NCBI GenBank assembly: GCA_934667175.1
Contig: CAKULN010000010.1
Location: 1-64,000, forward strand
Direction: 5' to 3'
DNA from: an uncultured Bacteroidales bacterium
GTDB taxonomy: Bacteria > Bacteroidota > Bacteroidia > Bacteroidales > UBA932
Length of the DNA stretch: 64,000 nucleotides
The position numbers and the translations under genes were made by a program. The notes beneath the pieces were generated by a model. It was not told where the DNA came from. It saw only the letters and a list, made by a program, of their open reading frames with translations, and searched no databases. Shown piece by piece: positions 27,198 to 35,658 of this stretch. How positions within the stretch are numbered: position 1 is the stretch's first letter; every line of letters begins with the position of its first letter.

Positions 27198-28655
27198 ATG
27201 AATATGAATAAATTTTTTAATCTGGTCGCTATCGTGGCCGCCGCTTTGTCGGCCACGGCTTGCAAGACAAATCTTCAGAAACCTCAAGGTGTTGACTATC
27301 AGATGAGTTATACTGTCGATGACGTGACATTCGACATGGTAAAGATCCCTGCGGGGCATTACACAATGGGGCTTTCCGCGGACAACCGCAGGAAGGTCAC
27401 GAACGGGATTCCCCACGAGGTGGCTCTTGACGGGTTCGTCATCAGCTCCAAGCCTGTCACGCAGGCTTTGTGGACGGCCGTGATGGGCGGCAATCCAAGT
27501 TCGGTGCAGAATCCTGACGCCCCGGTGGACATGGTCTCATGGGTGGATGCCGTCAAGTTTATCGGCAGACTGAACAAGGCCACCGGCAAGATATTCCTTC
27601 TTCCTACCGAGGCTCAATGGGAATATGCGCAGGGAGTTCAGAACGGTAAGGGTTTCTCTTCTGTGGCGGAATGGTGCCTGGACAGTTATGACGCTGTGCA
27701 GGAGGGCTCTACAAGTAATGAATATTTCAAACCGATGGAGTTGACCGTCAATCCGGAAGGCCCTGCGGAAAAGGACGGCAAGGTTGTGCGCACCGTGCAT
27801 GAAAGGATAGAGGTGGAAAGTCACACCCGCAAGGCCAAAGTAGGTTTCAGGCTTGCCCAACCGACTGAGGAGGTGCTGTCAGCCGCCGTTTTGGAGCCGA
27901 TTGAAGGAACCACGATTGACCGTGAGAAAATCGACGCTTCGGACGCGAAGCCGGAAGTCTTTGCTGTCGGTGGTGTGACGTTCAAGATGATAAAAGTCAA
28001 AGGAGGCGCATTCTCAATGGGTTTCAACGACTACGACGCTCCTTTGACAACGTTCTCTGTTCCCGAGAACGAGCGGCCTGCCCACCCTGTGACCCTTGAT
28101 GATTTTGAGATAGGAGAGACCGAAGTGACTGTCGCCCTTTGGAACGCCGTGATGGGTTCTGTACCTTATCTTAACGATCCGGATGAGCTTCGGAAGCCTG
28201 TCGGAAATGTCTCATGGTACAACTGCCAGACTTTCATCAGCCGACTCAACGCCTTGACCGGACGCAAGTTCCGTCTGCCGACCGAGGCTGAGTGGGAATA
28301 TGCCGCCAGAGGTGGCCAGAAGTCCCGTCACTACGGATTCAGCGGATCCAACGCCTACGACGCCATGTGGTTCGTGGACAATGCTAAGTCGAAAACCAAG
28401 GATGTCAAGACATGCAAGGCCAATGAGTTGGGAATATACGACATGAGCGGCAACGTCTGGGAGTGGTGCTATGACCGTGCGGGGGAATATTCAAAAGACG
28501 CTCAGACCAATCCGATCGGCGCCACGGAAGGCGGTACGAGGATACTTCGTGGCGGAAGCTGCGCCAGCCGCTGGGATGCCTGCCGCATCACAAACAGGTC
28601 ATTCATGCCGGCCAAGAACATCAAAGGCACTTTCGGTCTGAGGCTCGCGCTTTAA
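27198..28655 (+). CDS. Lipoprotein with two FGE-sulfatase (SUMF1-like) domains
   Basis: 485 aa, lipobox ALSATAC (Cys22). The first domain (about 40-220: FDMVKIPAGHYTMG, PVTQALWTAVMGGNP, FLLPTEAQWEYAQG) lacks the GNVWEW block and is degenerate. The second (about 255-485) has the full set: MIKVKGGAFSMGFND, FRLPTEAEWEYAARGG, MSGNVWEWCYDRAGEY and ILRGGSCASRW. Many bacterial members are not sulfatase activators but structural or C-type-lectin-like proteins, for example GldJ/GldK relatives. A tandem lipidated form suggests an outer-membrane or periplasmic structural role. This is inference; no gliding genes are adjacent. Confidence 0.8.
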   Translation: MNMNKFFNLVAIVAAALSATACKTNLQKPQGVDYQMSYTVDDVTFDMVKIPAGHYTMGLSADNRRKVTNGIPHEVALDGFVISSKPVTQALWTAVMGGNPSSVQNPDAPVDMVSWVDAVKFIGRLNKATGKIFLLPTEAQWEYAQGVQNGKGFSSVAEWCLDSYDAVQEGSTSNEYFKPMELTVNPEGPAEKDGKVVRTVHERIEVESHTRKAKVGFRLAQPTEEVLSAAVLEPIEGTTIDREKIDASDAKPEVFAVGGVTFKMIKVKGGAFSMGFNDYDAPLTTFSVPENERPAHPVTLDDFEIGETEVTVALWNAVMGSVPYLNDPDELRKPVGNVSWYNCQTFISRLNALTGRKFRLPTEAEWEYAARGGQKSRHYGFSGSNAYDAMWFVDNAKSKTKDVKTCKANELGIYDMSGNVWEWCYDRAGEYSKDAQTNPIGATEGGTRILRGGSCASRWDACRITNRSFMPAKNIKGTFGLRLAL

Positions 28656-28690
28656 TCTGAATATTATACTAAACACTGATAATTGATTTT

Positions 28691-29797
28691 ATGGAGGAGC
28701 AACTCAAAGTTACCTGTCTGCATGACAGTCACGTGGCTCTCGGAGCCAAGATGAGTCCTTTCGCTGGATTCGACATGCCGATTCAGTACTCTTCGATCAC
28801 CGAGGAGCATCTGGCGGTCCGTGGCAATGTGGGTATGTTCGACGTCTCTCACATGGGTGAGATCTTCGTCAGCGGCCCGGACGCGGAAAAGTTCGTCAAC
28901 CACATATTCACCAATGACATCCGCCCCATGGTTCCGGGTCAGGTTCTGTACGGGATGATGCTTTACCCAGACGGTGGCACCGTGGATGACCTTCTGGTTT
29001 ACAAGGAGTTTACCGCTGACCATTATCTTTTGGTAGTGAACGCCGCCAACATCGAGAAGGATTTCCTCTGGATCAAGGACCACGCCGAAGGCTACGATGT
29101 GAAGCTGGTCAACGATTCCGACAAATGGGGTCAGATCGCTCTTCAGGGACCTAAGGCAGAGGAGACTCTCGTGAAGGTTCTCGGTTTCGCTGCTGACGCT
29201 GCCAAACTGACATTCTACACATTCAAGGATTTCGAGGATGCCGGCACAAGGGTCATCATCAGCCGCACCGGTTACACCGGAGAGGACGGATTCGAGATCT
29301 ATGCCGCCCCAGGTCTCATCGTGAAATACTGGGACGCTTTCCTGAAGGCTGCTGTGGTACCTTGCGGACTTGGCTGCCGTGACACTCTCCGTTTCGAGGC
29401 CGGACTGCCTCTGTACGGTGACGAGCTTACTCCGGAAATCTCTCCGGTCACCGCCGGATTCAGCATGTTCTGCAAACTGGACAAGGACGAGTTCATCGGC
29501 AAGGAGGCCATTGCTGACCAGAAGGCCAACGGCACGAAGATGAAGCTCGTGGGCATCGAGCTCCAGGACAAGGCCATTCCTCGCGCCGGCTATCCGGTCG
29601 AGCTTGAGGATGGCACCGAGGTCGGAGTCGTGACCACCGGCTACCACAGCATCTCCCTTGGCAAGAGCATCTGCTTCGCTCTCGTGAAGAGAGAGTACGG
29701 CGCTCTTGACGCTCCGCTTTCCGTCCGCATCCGCAAGAAGGTGTTCCCGGGAAAGGTTGTTAAGAAGAGATTCTACCAGACGAATTATAAGAAGTAA
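28691..29797 (+). CDS. gcvT: Aminomethyltransferase (glycine cleavage T protein)
   Basis: 368 aa. It transfers the methylene group from aminomethyl-lipoyl H protein to tetrahydrofolate and releases ammonia. Signatures: [20 protein letters not shown] and [13 protein letters not shown] at the N-terminus, [13 protein letters not shown] in the middle, [17 protein letters not shown] (folate binding), and the GCV_T C-domain [18 protein letters not shown]. It is the first gene of gcvT-gcvH-gcvPA-gcvPB. A 35-bp gap from the previous stop leaves no room for a glycine riboswitch. Confidence 0.96.
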   Translation: MEEQLKVTCLHDSHVALGAKMSPFAGFDMPIQYSSITEEHLAVRGNVGMFDVSHMGEIFVSGPDAEKFVNHIFTNDIRPMVPGQVLYGMMLYPDGGTVDDLLVYKEFTADHYLLVVNAANIEKDFLWIKDHAEGYDVKLVNDSDKWGQIALQGPKAEETLVKVLGFAADAAKLTFYTFKDFEDAGTRVIISRTGYTGEDGFEIYAAPGLIVKYWDAFLKAAVVPCGLGCRDTLRFEAGLPLYGDELTPEISPVTAGFSMFCKLDKDEFIGKEAIADQKANGTKMKLVGIELQDKAIPRAGYPVELEDGTEVGVVTTGYHSISLGKSICFALVKREYGALDAPLSVRIRKKVFPGKVVKKRFYQTNYKK

Positions 29798-29822
29798 TAT
29801 ATTCATAAATAATAAATTCACT

Positions 29823-30203
29823 ATGAGCAAAGTAGTAGAAGGCCTCCGTTACAGCGAGGACCACGAGTGGGTAAAGGTAGAAGGCGACATCGCCGTCATC
29901 GGTATTTCTGATTTCGCCCAGAAGGAGCTTGGCGACATCACCTACGCTGACCTCCCGGAGGTTGACGATGAGGTTGAAGCCGGTGAAGAATTCGGTGCTC
30001 TTGAGAGCGTGAAGGCTTCCAGCGAGCTTCTCTCTCCGGTTTCCGGAAAGGTTGTCGAGGTCAATCCAGATCTTGAGGACGCTCCTGAGAAGATCAACGA
30101 GGACGCCTATGAGGCTTGGATCATCAAGGTCGAGATGAGCGATCCTTCACAGGTTGACGCCCTGATGGACGCGGAGGCTTACAAGGCACACACCGAGAAG
30201 TAG
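29823..30203 (+). CDS. gcvH: Glycine cleavage system H protein
   Basis: 126 aa from ATG 29823. It is the lipoyl carrier of the glycine cleavage complex. The lipoylation loop [17 protein letters not shown] carries the modified lysine near residue 64, within a biotinyl/lipoyl fold preceded by [20 protein letters not shown]. It lies 25 bp after gcvT and one base before gcvPA, in a single operon. Confidence 0.97.
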   Translation: MSKVVEGLRYSEDHEWVKVEGDIAVIGISDFAQKELGDITYADLPEVDDEVEAGEEFGALESVKASSELLSPVSGKVVEVNPDLEDAPEKINEDAYEAWIIKVEMSDPSQVDALMDAEAYKAHTEK

Positions 30204-30204
30204 T

Positions 30205-31530
30205 ATGTCCGCATTCCCTTATTTCCCTCACACTGAAGATGATGTCCGCGCGATGTTGGATCGCATAGGGGTGAAGTCTCTGGACGACCTCTATTCCGAT
30301 GTCCCGAAGGATGTCATCTTCAAGGGTGAATATGACCTGCCGGAGGCAATGTCCGAGCAGGAGGTCCGGGACTTCTTCGAGTCTCTGGACAAGAAGGACG
30401 AGAAGCTGAAAGTGTTCGTCGGCCAGGGCGCCTACGACCACTACACTCCGTCCGTCGTTCCTTACATCACTTCCCGCTCGGAGTTCCTGACGGCCTACAC
30501 CCCTTATCAGGCCGAGATCTCTCAGGGTACCCTCAGGTACATATTCGAGTACCAGAGCATGATCTGCGCTCTGACAGGACTTGACATCAGCAACGCTTCA
30601 ATGTATGACGGCCCGACCGCTGCCGCAGAGGCCGTGAGGATGGCACCGGCCTGCACAAAGCGCAAGTCCCGTGTGCTTGTCTCCTCATCCCTGCTTCCGA
30701 ATGTCATCAAGACGATCCGGACATATTCCGGTTACCACGGCACCGAATTGGCGCTCGTTCCTTGCAAGGACGGCCAGACTTGTCTGGAAAGTGTCAAGGC
30801 TGAGCTCGCCAAGAACGATGTCGCCGGGGTGATTGTCCCTTCGATCAACCGCTACGGCATCATCGAGGACCTGACCGGCTTTGCGGAGGCTATCCACGAG
30901 GAAGGTGGAATATTCATTGAATATTGCGACCCTTCCGCTCTCGCGGTGCTCAAGACACCGGCGGAGTGGGGCGCTGACATAGCTGTCGGTGACGGCCAGA
31001 GCCTCGGCATCCCGATGAGTTTCGGTGGTCCTTACGTGGGCTTCATGGCTTGCAGGAAGGAATATGTCCGCAAACTTCCCGGAAGGATCGTCGGCGAGAC
31101 CCGTGACACGGAGGGCCGCCGCTGCTTCTGTCTGACCCTTCAGGCCCGCGAGCAGCACATCCGCCGTGAGAAGGCCACTTCCAACATCTGCTCGAACGAA
31201 AGTTTGATGGCTCTCTATGTGACTGTCTATATGTCGCTTATGGGACCGAAAGGACTCAAGGAGGTCAATGACCGCTCTTATGCCGCCGCCCATTATCTCC
31301 ATGATGAGCTGCTGAAGACCGGAAAGTTCGCCGAAGTATTCGATAAGCCGTTCCTCAAGGAGTTCGTGCTGAAGCCGTTGATGCCTGTCGAGAGACTGCA
31401 CATCAAGCTTCACGACGGTGGATTCTTCGCTGCACTTGAGACAGAGGAAGGCTATGTAAGTTTCTGTGCGACTGAAAGAAGGACGAAAGCTGAGATCGAC
31501 GCTCTCGTCGCTTTGGTGAAGGAGGCCTAA
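30205..31530 (+). CDS. gcvPA: Glycine dehydrogenase (decarboxylating) subunit 1
   Basis: 441 aa, the N-terminal half-protein of the P-protein in organisms with split glycine decarboxylase. Family segments: FPYFPHTEDDVRAMLDRIG at the start, FVGQGAYDHYTPSVVPYI, EISQGTLRYIFEYQSMI, TGLDISNASMYDGPTAAAEA and LTLQAREQHIRREKATSNIC. It associates with GcvPB, which carries the PLP lysine. It is packed five bases before gcvPB. Confidence 0.95.
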   Translation: MSAFPYFPHTEDDVRAMLDRIGVKSLDDLYSDVPKDVIFKGEYDLPEAMSEQEVRDFFESLDKKDEKLKVFVGQGAYDHYTPSVVPYITSRSEFLTAYTPYQAEISQGTLRYIFEYQSMICALTGLDISNASMYDGPTAAAEAVRMAPACTKRKSRVLVSSSLLPNVIKTIRTYSGYHGTELALVPCKDGQTCLESVKAELAKNDVAGVIVPSINRYGIIEDLTGFAEAIHEEGGIFIEYCDPSALAVLKTPAEWGADIAVGDGQSLGIPMSFGGPYVGFMACRKEYVRKLPGRIVGETRDTEGRRCFCLTLQAREQHIRREKATSNICSNESLMALYVTVYMSLMGPKGLKEVNDRSYAAAHYLHDELLKTGKFAEVFDKPFLKEFVLKPLMPVERLHIKLHDGGFFAALETEEGYVSFCATERRTKAEIDALVALVKEA

Positions 31531-31535
31531 GGAAT

Positions 31536-33068
31536 ATGAAGTATTACGATAAATTGATATTCGAACTCTCCAAAGAGGGGAGAGTCGGCTATTCCCTCGG
31601 TAAGAATGAGTGGACCGCCACATCGGATGAGATTCCGGCCGCGCTCAAAAGGGCTGAGACTGTCGGGCTTCCTCAGGTTAGCGAGGTTGATGTCGTGCGC
31701 CACTACACCAATCTGTCCCAGATGAACTTCGGTGTGGACACCGGGTTCTATCCTCTGGGAAGCTGCACGATGAAGTACAACCCGAAGATCAACGAGGAGA
31801 TCGCAGGGATGAAAGGCTTCCTTGGACTGCATCCTTTGCAGCCGGCATCCACGGTGCAGGGGGCTCTGGAGGTCTATTACAATATGGACAAGGCTTTGGC
31901 CGCGATCACCGGAATGGCGCACTTCACGTTCAACCCTTGCGCCGGGGCGCACGGCGAGCTGACCGGCCTGATGATCATGCGTCAGTACCACATCCTGAAC
32001 GGGGACTTGAAGAGGACCAAGGTGATCGTGCCTGACAGCGCCCACGGAACGAATCCTGCCAGCGCTGCTGTCTGCGGTCTGGAGGTGGTTGTCGTGAAGT
32101 CCAAGGCTGACGGTCTCGTGGACGTGAACGACCTCAAGCCGTTGCTCGGCGACGACATAGCCGGCATCATGATGACGAACCCTAACACCCTCGGCCTTTT
32201 CGAGAAGGACATCGAGGAGATCGCTGCCCTCATCCACGGATGCGGAGGCCTTCTATACTACGACGGAGCGAACATGAACCCGCTCATCGGCGTCGCCCGT
32301 CCCGGTGACATGGGATTCGACATCCTGCACCTGAATCTGCACAAGTCGTTCTCAACCCCTCATGGTGGTGGCGGCCCTGGCTCAGGTCCTGTCGGTGTGT
32401 GCGAGAAGTTGGCTCCTTATCTGCCTGTCCCTAAGGTTGTCAAGGATGAATATGGTCAGTTCAAGGTTCGCGGACGCGCCGGTGTGGGCAAGAGTGATGT
32501 GAAGAAGAACGCTGTCGGTTGCGAGAAGACCGCCGGTGAGGTGTCCGGGTTCCTGGGCAACTTCGGTGTGATCCTCCGTGCCTACGCCTACATCCTCATG
32601 CTCGGCCGAGAGAATGTCCGGTTCGTCGGGAGGTATGCCACCCTTGGCGCCAACTACATCAAGGAGAGCCTCAAGGAGTTCTACAAACTTCCGATTCCGA
32701 CTGTTTGCAAGCACGAGTTCGTCTATGACGGCCTTGTGAACGACGGCTCGAAGAAGGCCGCTGACGGAACCCTCGAGAGAGAAGGCGCTACCACACTGGA
32801 TGTGGCCAAGAGGCTTCTTGACTTCGGATTCCACGCTCCGACGATCTACTTCCCTCTGCTCTTCCACCAGGCCATCATGATCGAGCCTACGGAGACGGAG
32901 TCGATCGAGACATTGGACGCTTTCATCGATGTGATGAAGAAGATCGCCCTTGAGGCCGCCGAGGATCCGGCCCTTCTGAAGAGCGCCCCTCACAACGCTC
33001 CGATCACCCGTCCGGACGAGACCACGGCCGCACGCCAGCCGATCCTCAAGTTCCAGGACGAAAAGTAG
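31536..33068 (+). CDS. gcvPB: Glycine dehydrogenase (decarboxylating) subunit 2
   Basis: 510 aa, the PLP-binding half of the P-protein. The cofactor lysine is in LHLNLHKSFSTPHGGGGPGS. Other signatures are GFYPLGSCTMKYNPKINEE, PDSAHGTNPASAAVCG and FHAPTIYFPLLFHQAIMIEP. With GcvPA it decarboxylates glycine and passes the aminomethyl group to lipoyl-GcvH. The operon ends here, followed by a repeat cluster with several T-runs that may end transcription. Confidence 0.96.
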   Translation: MKYYDKLIFELSKEGRVGYSLGKNEWTATSDEIPAALKRAETVGLPQVSEVDVVRHYTNLSQMNFGVDTGFYPLGSCTMKYNPKINEEIAGMKGFLGLHPLQPASTVQGALEVYYNMDKALAAITGMAHFTFNPCAGAHGELTGLMIMRQYHILNGDLKRTKVIVPDSAHGTNPASAAVCGLEVVVVKSKADGLVDVNDLKPLLGDDIAGIMMTNPNTLGLFEKDIEEIAALIHGCGGLLYYDGANMNPLIGVARPGDMGFDILHLNLHKSFSTPHGGGGPGSGPVGVCEKLAPYLPVPKVVKDEYGQFKVRGRAGVGKSDVKKNAVGCEKTAGEVSGFLGNFGVILRAYAYILMLGRENVRFVGRYATLGANYIKESLKEFYKLPIPTVCKHEFVYDGLVNDGSKKAADGTLEREGATTLDVAKRLLDFGFHAPTIYFPLLFHQAIMIEPTETESIETLDAFIDVMKKIALEAAEDPALLKSAPHNAPITRPDETTAARQPILKFQDEK

Positions 33069-33082
33069 AATTCGCGCTTTAC

Positions 33083-33292
33083 GCTTCGACAAGCTCGCTT
33101 CGACAAGCTCAGCGACCTTCGCAAAGGAGTCGCTGAGCTTTTTTTTCGGCCACTGAGCTTTTTTTCGGCCACTGAGCTTTTTTTCGGTCACTGAGCCTTT
33201 TTTTCGGTCACTGAGCTTGTCGAAGTGACCTGCCGAAGTGACCTGCCGAAGAGACCTGTGGTTCGGCAGGCTCACCAACCATCGAAGTGACC
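33083..33292. repeat. Palindromic core-repeat cluster R4 with T-run tandem units
   Basis: The left part has GGTCGC-type pieces. From 33132 to 33215 a 19-20 bp unit (GGYCACTGAGC followed by seven or eight T) repeats four to five times. The right part has GGTCAC- and GGTT/AACC-armed copies ending before the tRNA-Ala promoter. The T-runs point in the direction of gcvPB transcription. Confidence 0.9.
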
Positions 33293-33319
33293 GGATTTTT
33301 TACTATTATTCCAAAATAA

Positions 33320-33350
33320 TTTGCAACTTAAAACTTTTTCCGTATCTTTG
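33320..33350 (+). promoter_or_regulatory. Promoter of tRNA-Ala
   Basis: TTTG (33320-33323), a 19-bp spacer and TATCTTTG (33343-33350) form a full match to the Bacteroidetes sigma-AB type consensus. Transcription would begin within a few bases of the tRNA. Confidence 0.85.
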
Positions 33351-33360
33351 CATTCCCGAT

Positions 33361-33433
33361 GGGGTATTAGCTCAGTTGGTAGAGCGTTTGAATGGCATTC
33401 AAAAGGTCAGGAGTTCGATTCTCCTATGCTCCA
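33361..33433 (+). tRNA. tRNA-Ala (GGC)
   Basis: A 73-nt cloverleaf folds by hand. The acceptor arms GGGGTAT/ATGCTCC (two G-U pairs) end in discriminator A. The D arm is GCTC-AGTTGGTA-GAGC, and the anticodon stem TTTGA/TCAAA carries loop ATGGCAT, so the anticodon is GGC (Ala). The T arm is AGGAG-TTCGATT-CTCCT. CCA is not encoded. It is preceded by a consensus promoter. Confidence 0.95.
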
Positions 33434-33475
33434 CTTCCCGTTGAACAGTAAGTTTAGAGTCCCTTCTTTCATGTC

Positions 33476-34639
33476 ATGAAACAGAAGCGAAGCGTCATAT
33501 TCAAGACTCTCGAGAGTTTTCCAAGAGTCGAGTTGGAAGACATCCGCCAGTACTTTGGCGCCGATGTCCCGAGAAAAGTACGCAAGGCTGAATTCGTGAA
33601 CCGGCTTGGCGCATACATAATCGAAAGACCTGTCGAGTGGCTCGGAAGAATGCTTGAAAGGGATCTGAGGCTGCTTAAGCGTCTGATCGACGCCGGTCCG
33701 GGAGTTCCGCTTTATCTGGACTACCCTGATTTCCCCTCTGTCCTTGAGACCATAAAGCTTCTTGGCTCCGACACTTCCGATGAGAATTTCAGAGAGGTCT
33801 GGATTCCAAAGGAACTCTATGACGTGGTGGCTCCTCACATAGACAGCGTGTTGAAGGAAGGCGAGGAGGGCGGCTTTTTCGAGGCGGACCGGGCCGCTCT
33901 GGGCTATCTCTGCCTCTACGGCATCATGACCGTGGATGAATTCTTCGACAAGATGCTGGACTACTGGGAGTTCTCCGGCAGGCACAGCATCGGGTTTTTC
34001 ACGAACATGGTCTATGAAAGCCCTGTCATGAAGTTATGCAGGGTCGATTCAGGCGGCGAGCGCTACATGTGCGCCCCGAACATCTTTGATCCAGACGAAA
34101 TCCTTGACAGAAGAAAGGAATATGCCGGAATAGAATCCCTGCGCCGCTTCACTCCCGAGGATGCTTTGAAGGCTGGGGCTGGTTCCCCGTACTTTGTCTT
34201 CGGTCTGGATTCGAATGAAGGCCGCAGATTGGTCGAGATGCTGGGCAATCTGGGTTATTCCGGGGAGGAGTTGATCCGTGAGGAGCATGACATCTGGATG
34301 AACGCCCAGATGATCGGGAAGGACGACACAACCGAGGCGATATTCGCAAGCGTGTCCCGCAAGCAGGATGACATCGAGTCTTTCGAAGACTACGACGAGT
34401 GCATGGAGATAGTCGCCGCCTATGCCAACATCCTCCCGAAATGGCTCCTTAAAGGCTATTCCTCCAATGAGAAGAATTGCCTGAAAGTCGTTCTCCAGAC
34501 CGAGGATGATCCGATCCAGTCTATGATCAAGAAGAATCCGATCCTTGGTCTCTTTGTCCCTCCGACCCCACCGGACGCCCCGTGCCCCTGCGGCAGCCGT
34601 CTTTCCTACCGCCACTGCCATGGCAAGAATCTTTCCTGA
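33476..34639 (+). CDS. SEC-C motif protein of unknown function
   Basis: 387 aa. The last 20 residues hold the zinc-binding SEC-C motif CPCGSRLSYRHCHG, found at the end of SecA and in many stand-alone proteins. The rest is mostly helical and charged (KTLESFPRVELEDIRQYFGA, LERDLRLLKRLIDAG, DEFFDKMLDYWEFSGR) and not recognised. It is a soluble, single gene just downstream of tRNA-Ala. Start taken at the ATG after the T-rich gap. The function cannot be named; SEC-C modules often bind ribosomes or other proteins. Confidence 0.75.
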   Translation: MKQKRSVIFKTLESFPRVELEDIRQYFGADVPRKVRKAEFVNRLGAYIIERPVEWLGRMLERDLRLLKRLIDAGPGVPLYLDYPDFPSVLETIKLLGSDTSDENFREVWIPKELYDVVAPHIDSVLKEGEEGGFFEADRAALGYLCLYGIMTVDEFFDKMLDYWEFSGRHSIGFFTNMVYESPVMKLCRVDSGGERYMCAPNIFDPDEILDRRKEYAGIESLRRFTPEDALKAGAGSPYFVFGLDSNEGRRLVEMLGNLGYSGEELIREEHDIWMNAQMIGKDDTTEAIFASVSRKQDDIESFEDYDECMEIVAAYANILPKWLLKGYSSNEKNCLKVVLQTEDDPIQSMIKKNPILGLFVPPTPPDAPCPCGSRLSYRHCHGKNLS

Positions 34640-34651
34640 CAAATAGAACAA

Positions 34652-34690
34652 CCCCCTCCCGCGCTTGTGTCACCAAACCGCTGGAGGGGG
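34652..34690. terminator. Hairpin between convergent SEC-C and YugP-type genes
   Basis: CCCCCTCC (34652-34659) pairs with GGAGGGGG (34683-34690) across a 23-base loop, twelve bases after the SEC-C stop. No clear T-run follows, so termination is possible but not certain. Confidence 0.45.
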
Positions 34691-34710
34691 ATATTCATGA
34701 ATTGTCGTTT

Positions 34711-34783
34711 TTAGAAGCAGCTTTGATTTGTATGTTTGAAGTTTTTCACTCTAAAACCTTCAAACGGGTCAAAGCGGTTTCTT
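34711..34783. repeat. Intergenic repeat family 2, copy c (long imperfect hairpin)
   Basis: It begins AGAAGCAGCTTTGATTTG and contains an inner perfect stem GTTTGAAG/CTTCAAAC. It ends TCAAAGCGGTTTCTT, the inverse of its beginning with mismatches. It resembles the copies at 21655 and 24770 and sits between convergent genes, so it may act as a terminator. Confidence 0.6.
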
Positions 34784-35471
34784 AGCGTCTGTCGTTCAGG
34801 AACGAGAGATAGTAGAGCAGAGTGGCGAGAGAGCCGACGGCTGCGATGACGTAGGTGTAGGCGGCCCATTTGAGGGCGTCGATGGCCATCGGCCTGGTCT
34901 CGTAGTTGGTGATGCCGGCGCTTTCGAGCCAGTTGACGGCCCTATGGCTTGCATTGATCTCGACCGGGAGGGTCACAAAGCTGAACAGGGTGGTCATGGC
35001 GAAGAGGATGACGCCGAAGATCAGCACTGGATAGCTGTGGAACATGGAGACCAGGATCACTCCGGCGAGCAGAACCCACTGCACGATCCTGCTGGAGAAG
35101 CTGACAACCGGCACGAGGGCGGTGCGCAGTCTAAGCGGCAGGTAACCTTTAGCATGCTGGACCACATGCCCGCACTCATGCGCGGCAACGGCGGCAGCGG
35201 CGACACTGCTTTGGTTGTAAACCTCCTCGCTGAGGTTCACGGTCTTTGTCTGCGGATTGTAGTGGTCGGTCAGGCGGCCTGGGATGCATGTGACCTTGAC
35301 ATCTGTGATCCCATGGTCATGGAGCATCTTGCGGGCAACCTCAGCTCCGGTCATCCTGTTTGTGGTCGGAACCCGTGAATATTTCGTGAACCTGCTTTGG
35401 AGCATGCTTTGGATGATTTGGCTCAAAACCATCACAGCGATCATTATTATCCAGATTGAACCTGTACTCAT
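34782..35471 (-). CDS. Membrane zinc metallopeptidase (YugP family)
   Basis: 229 aa, PF04298-type. An N-terminal helix (IWIIMIAVMVLSQIIQSML) precedes the catalytic AAHECGHVVQHAKGYLPLRL segment with the HExxH-like zinc site (HECGH), and two to three further helices follow. FVTLPVEINASHRAVNWLE is a conserved C-terminal block. It is thought to degrade membrane or secreted proteins; the physiological target is unknown. It is a single gene with a 187-bp upstream gap shared divergently with alr. Confidence 0.9.
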   Translation of the reverse strand: MSTGSIWIIMIAVMVLSQIIQSMLQSRFTKYSRVPTTNRMTGAEVARKMLHDHGITDVKVTCIPGRLTDHYNPQTKTVNLSEEVYNQSSVAAAAVAAHECGHVVQHAKGYLPLRLRTALVPVVSFSSRIVQWVLLAGVILVSMFHSYPVLIFGVILFAMTTLFSFVTLPVEINASHRAVNWLESAGITNYETRPMAIDALKWAAYTYVIAAVGSLATLLYYLSFLNDRR

Positions 35472-35629
35472 AATGTTTTCTTACTTTATCGGTTAAATTT
35501 CGCAAGCCGGCAATTTCGTGCGGAAAATCTTTGTCATTGCGGTGATTGCCCACCGGCGGTGCCTATCATCAATTAATAGACCAGAATTCAAATATAATTA
35601 TTTTGGATGTGATTTTGACGGAAAAACAG

Positions 35630-35637
35630 TAATTTTG
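35630..35637 (+). promoter_or_regulatory. -7 element TAATTTTG for alr
   Basis: It is a perfect TAnnTTTG 22 bp before the ATG of alr. TTTG words upstream are at 12 and 24 bp, not the normal spacing. Confidence 0.5.
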
Positions 35638-35658
35638 TCATGAATTTAGGTTCATGAC

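Noticed and set aside
28656..28690. Glycine riboswitch before gcvT
   Set aside because: The gap is only 35 bp and contains no glycine-riboswitch-like sequence.
28664..29830. 388-aa open frame antisense to gcvT
   Set aside because: It mirrors codon bias of a well-conserved gcvT and shows no domain or signal; a shadow frame.
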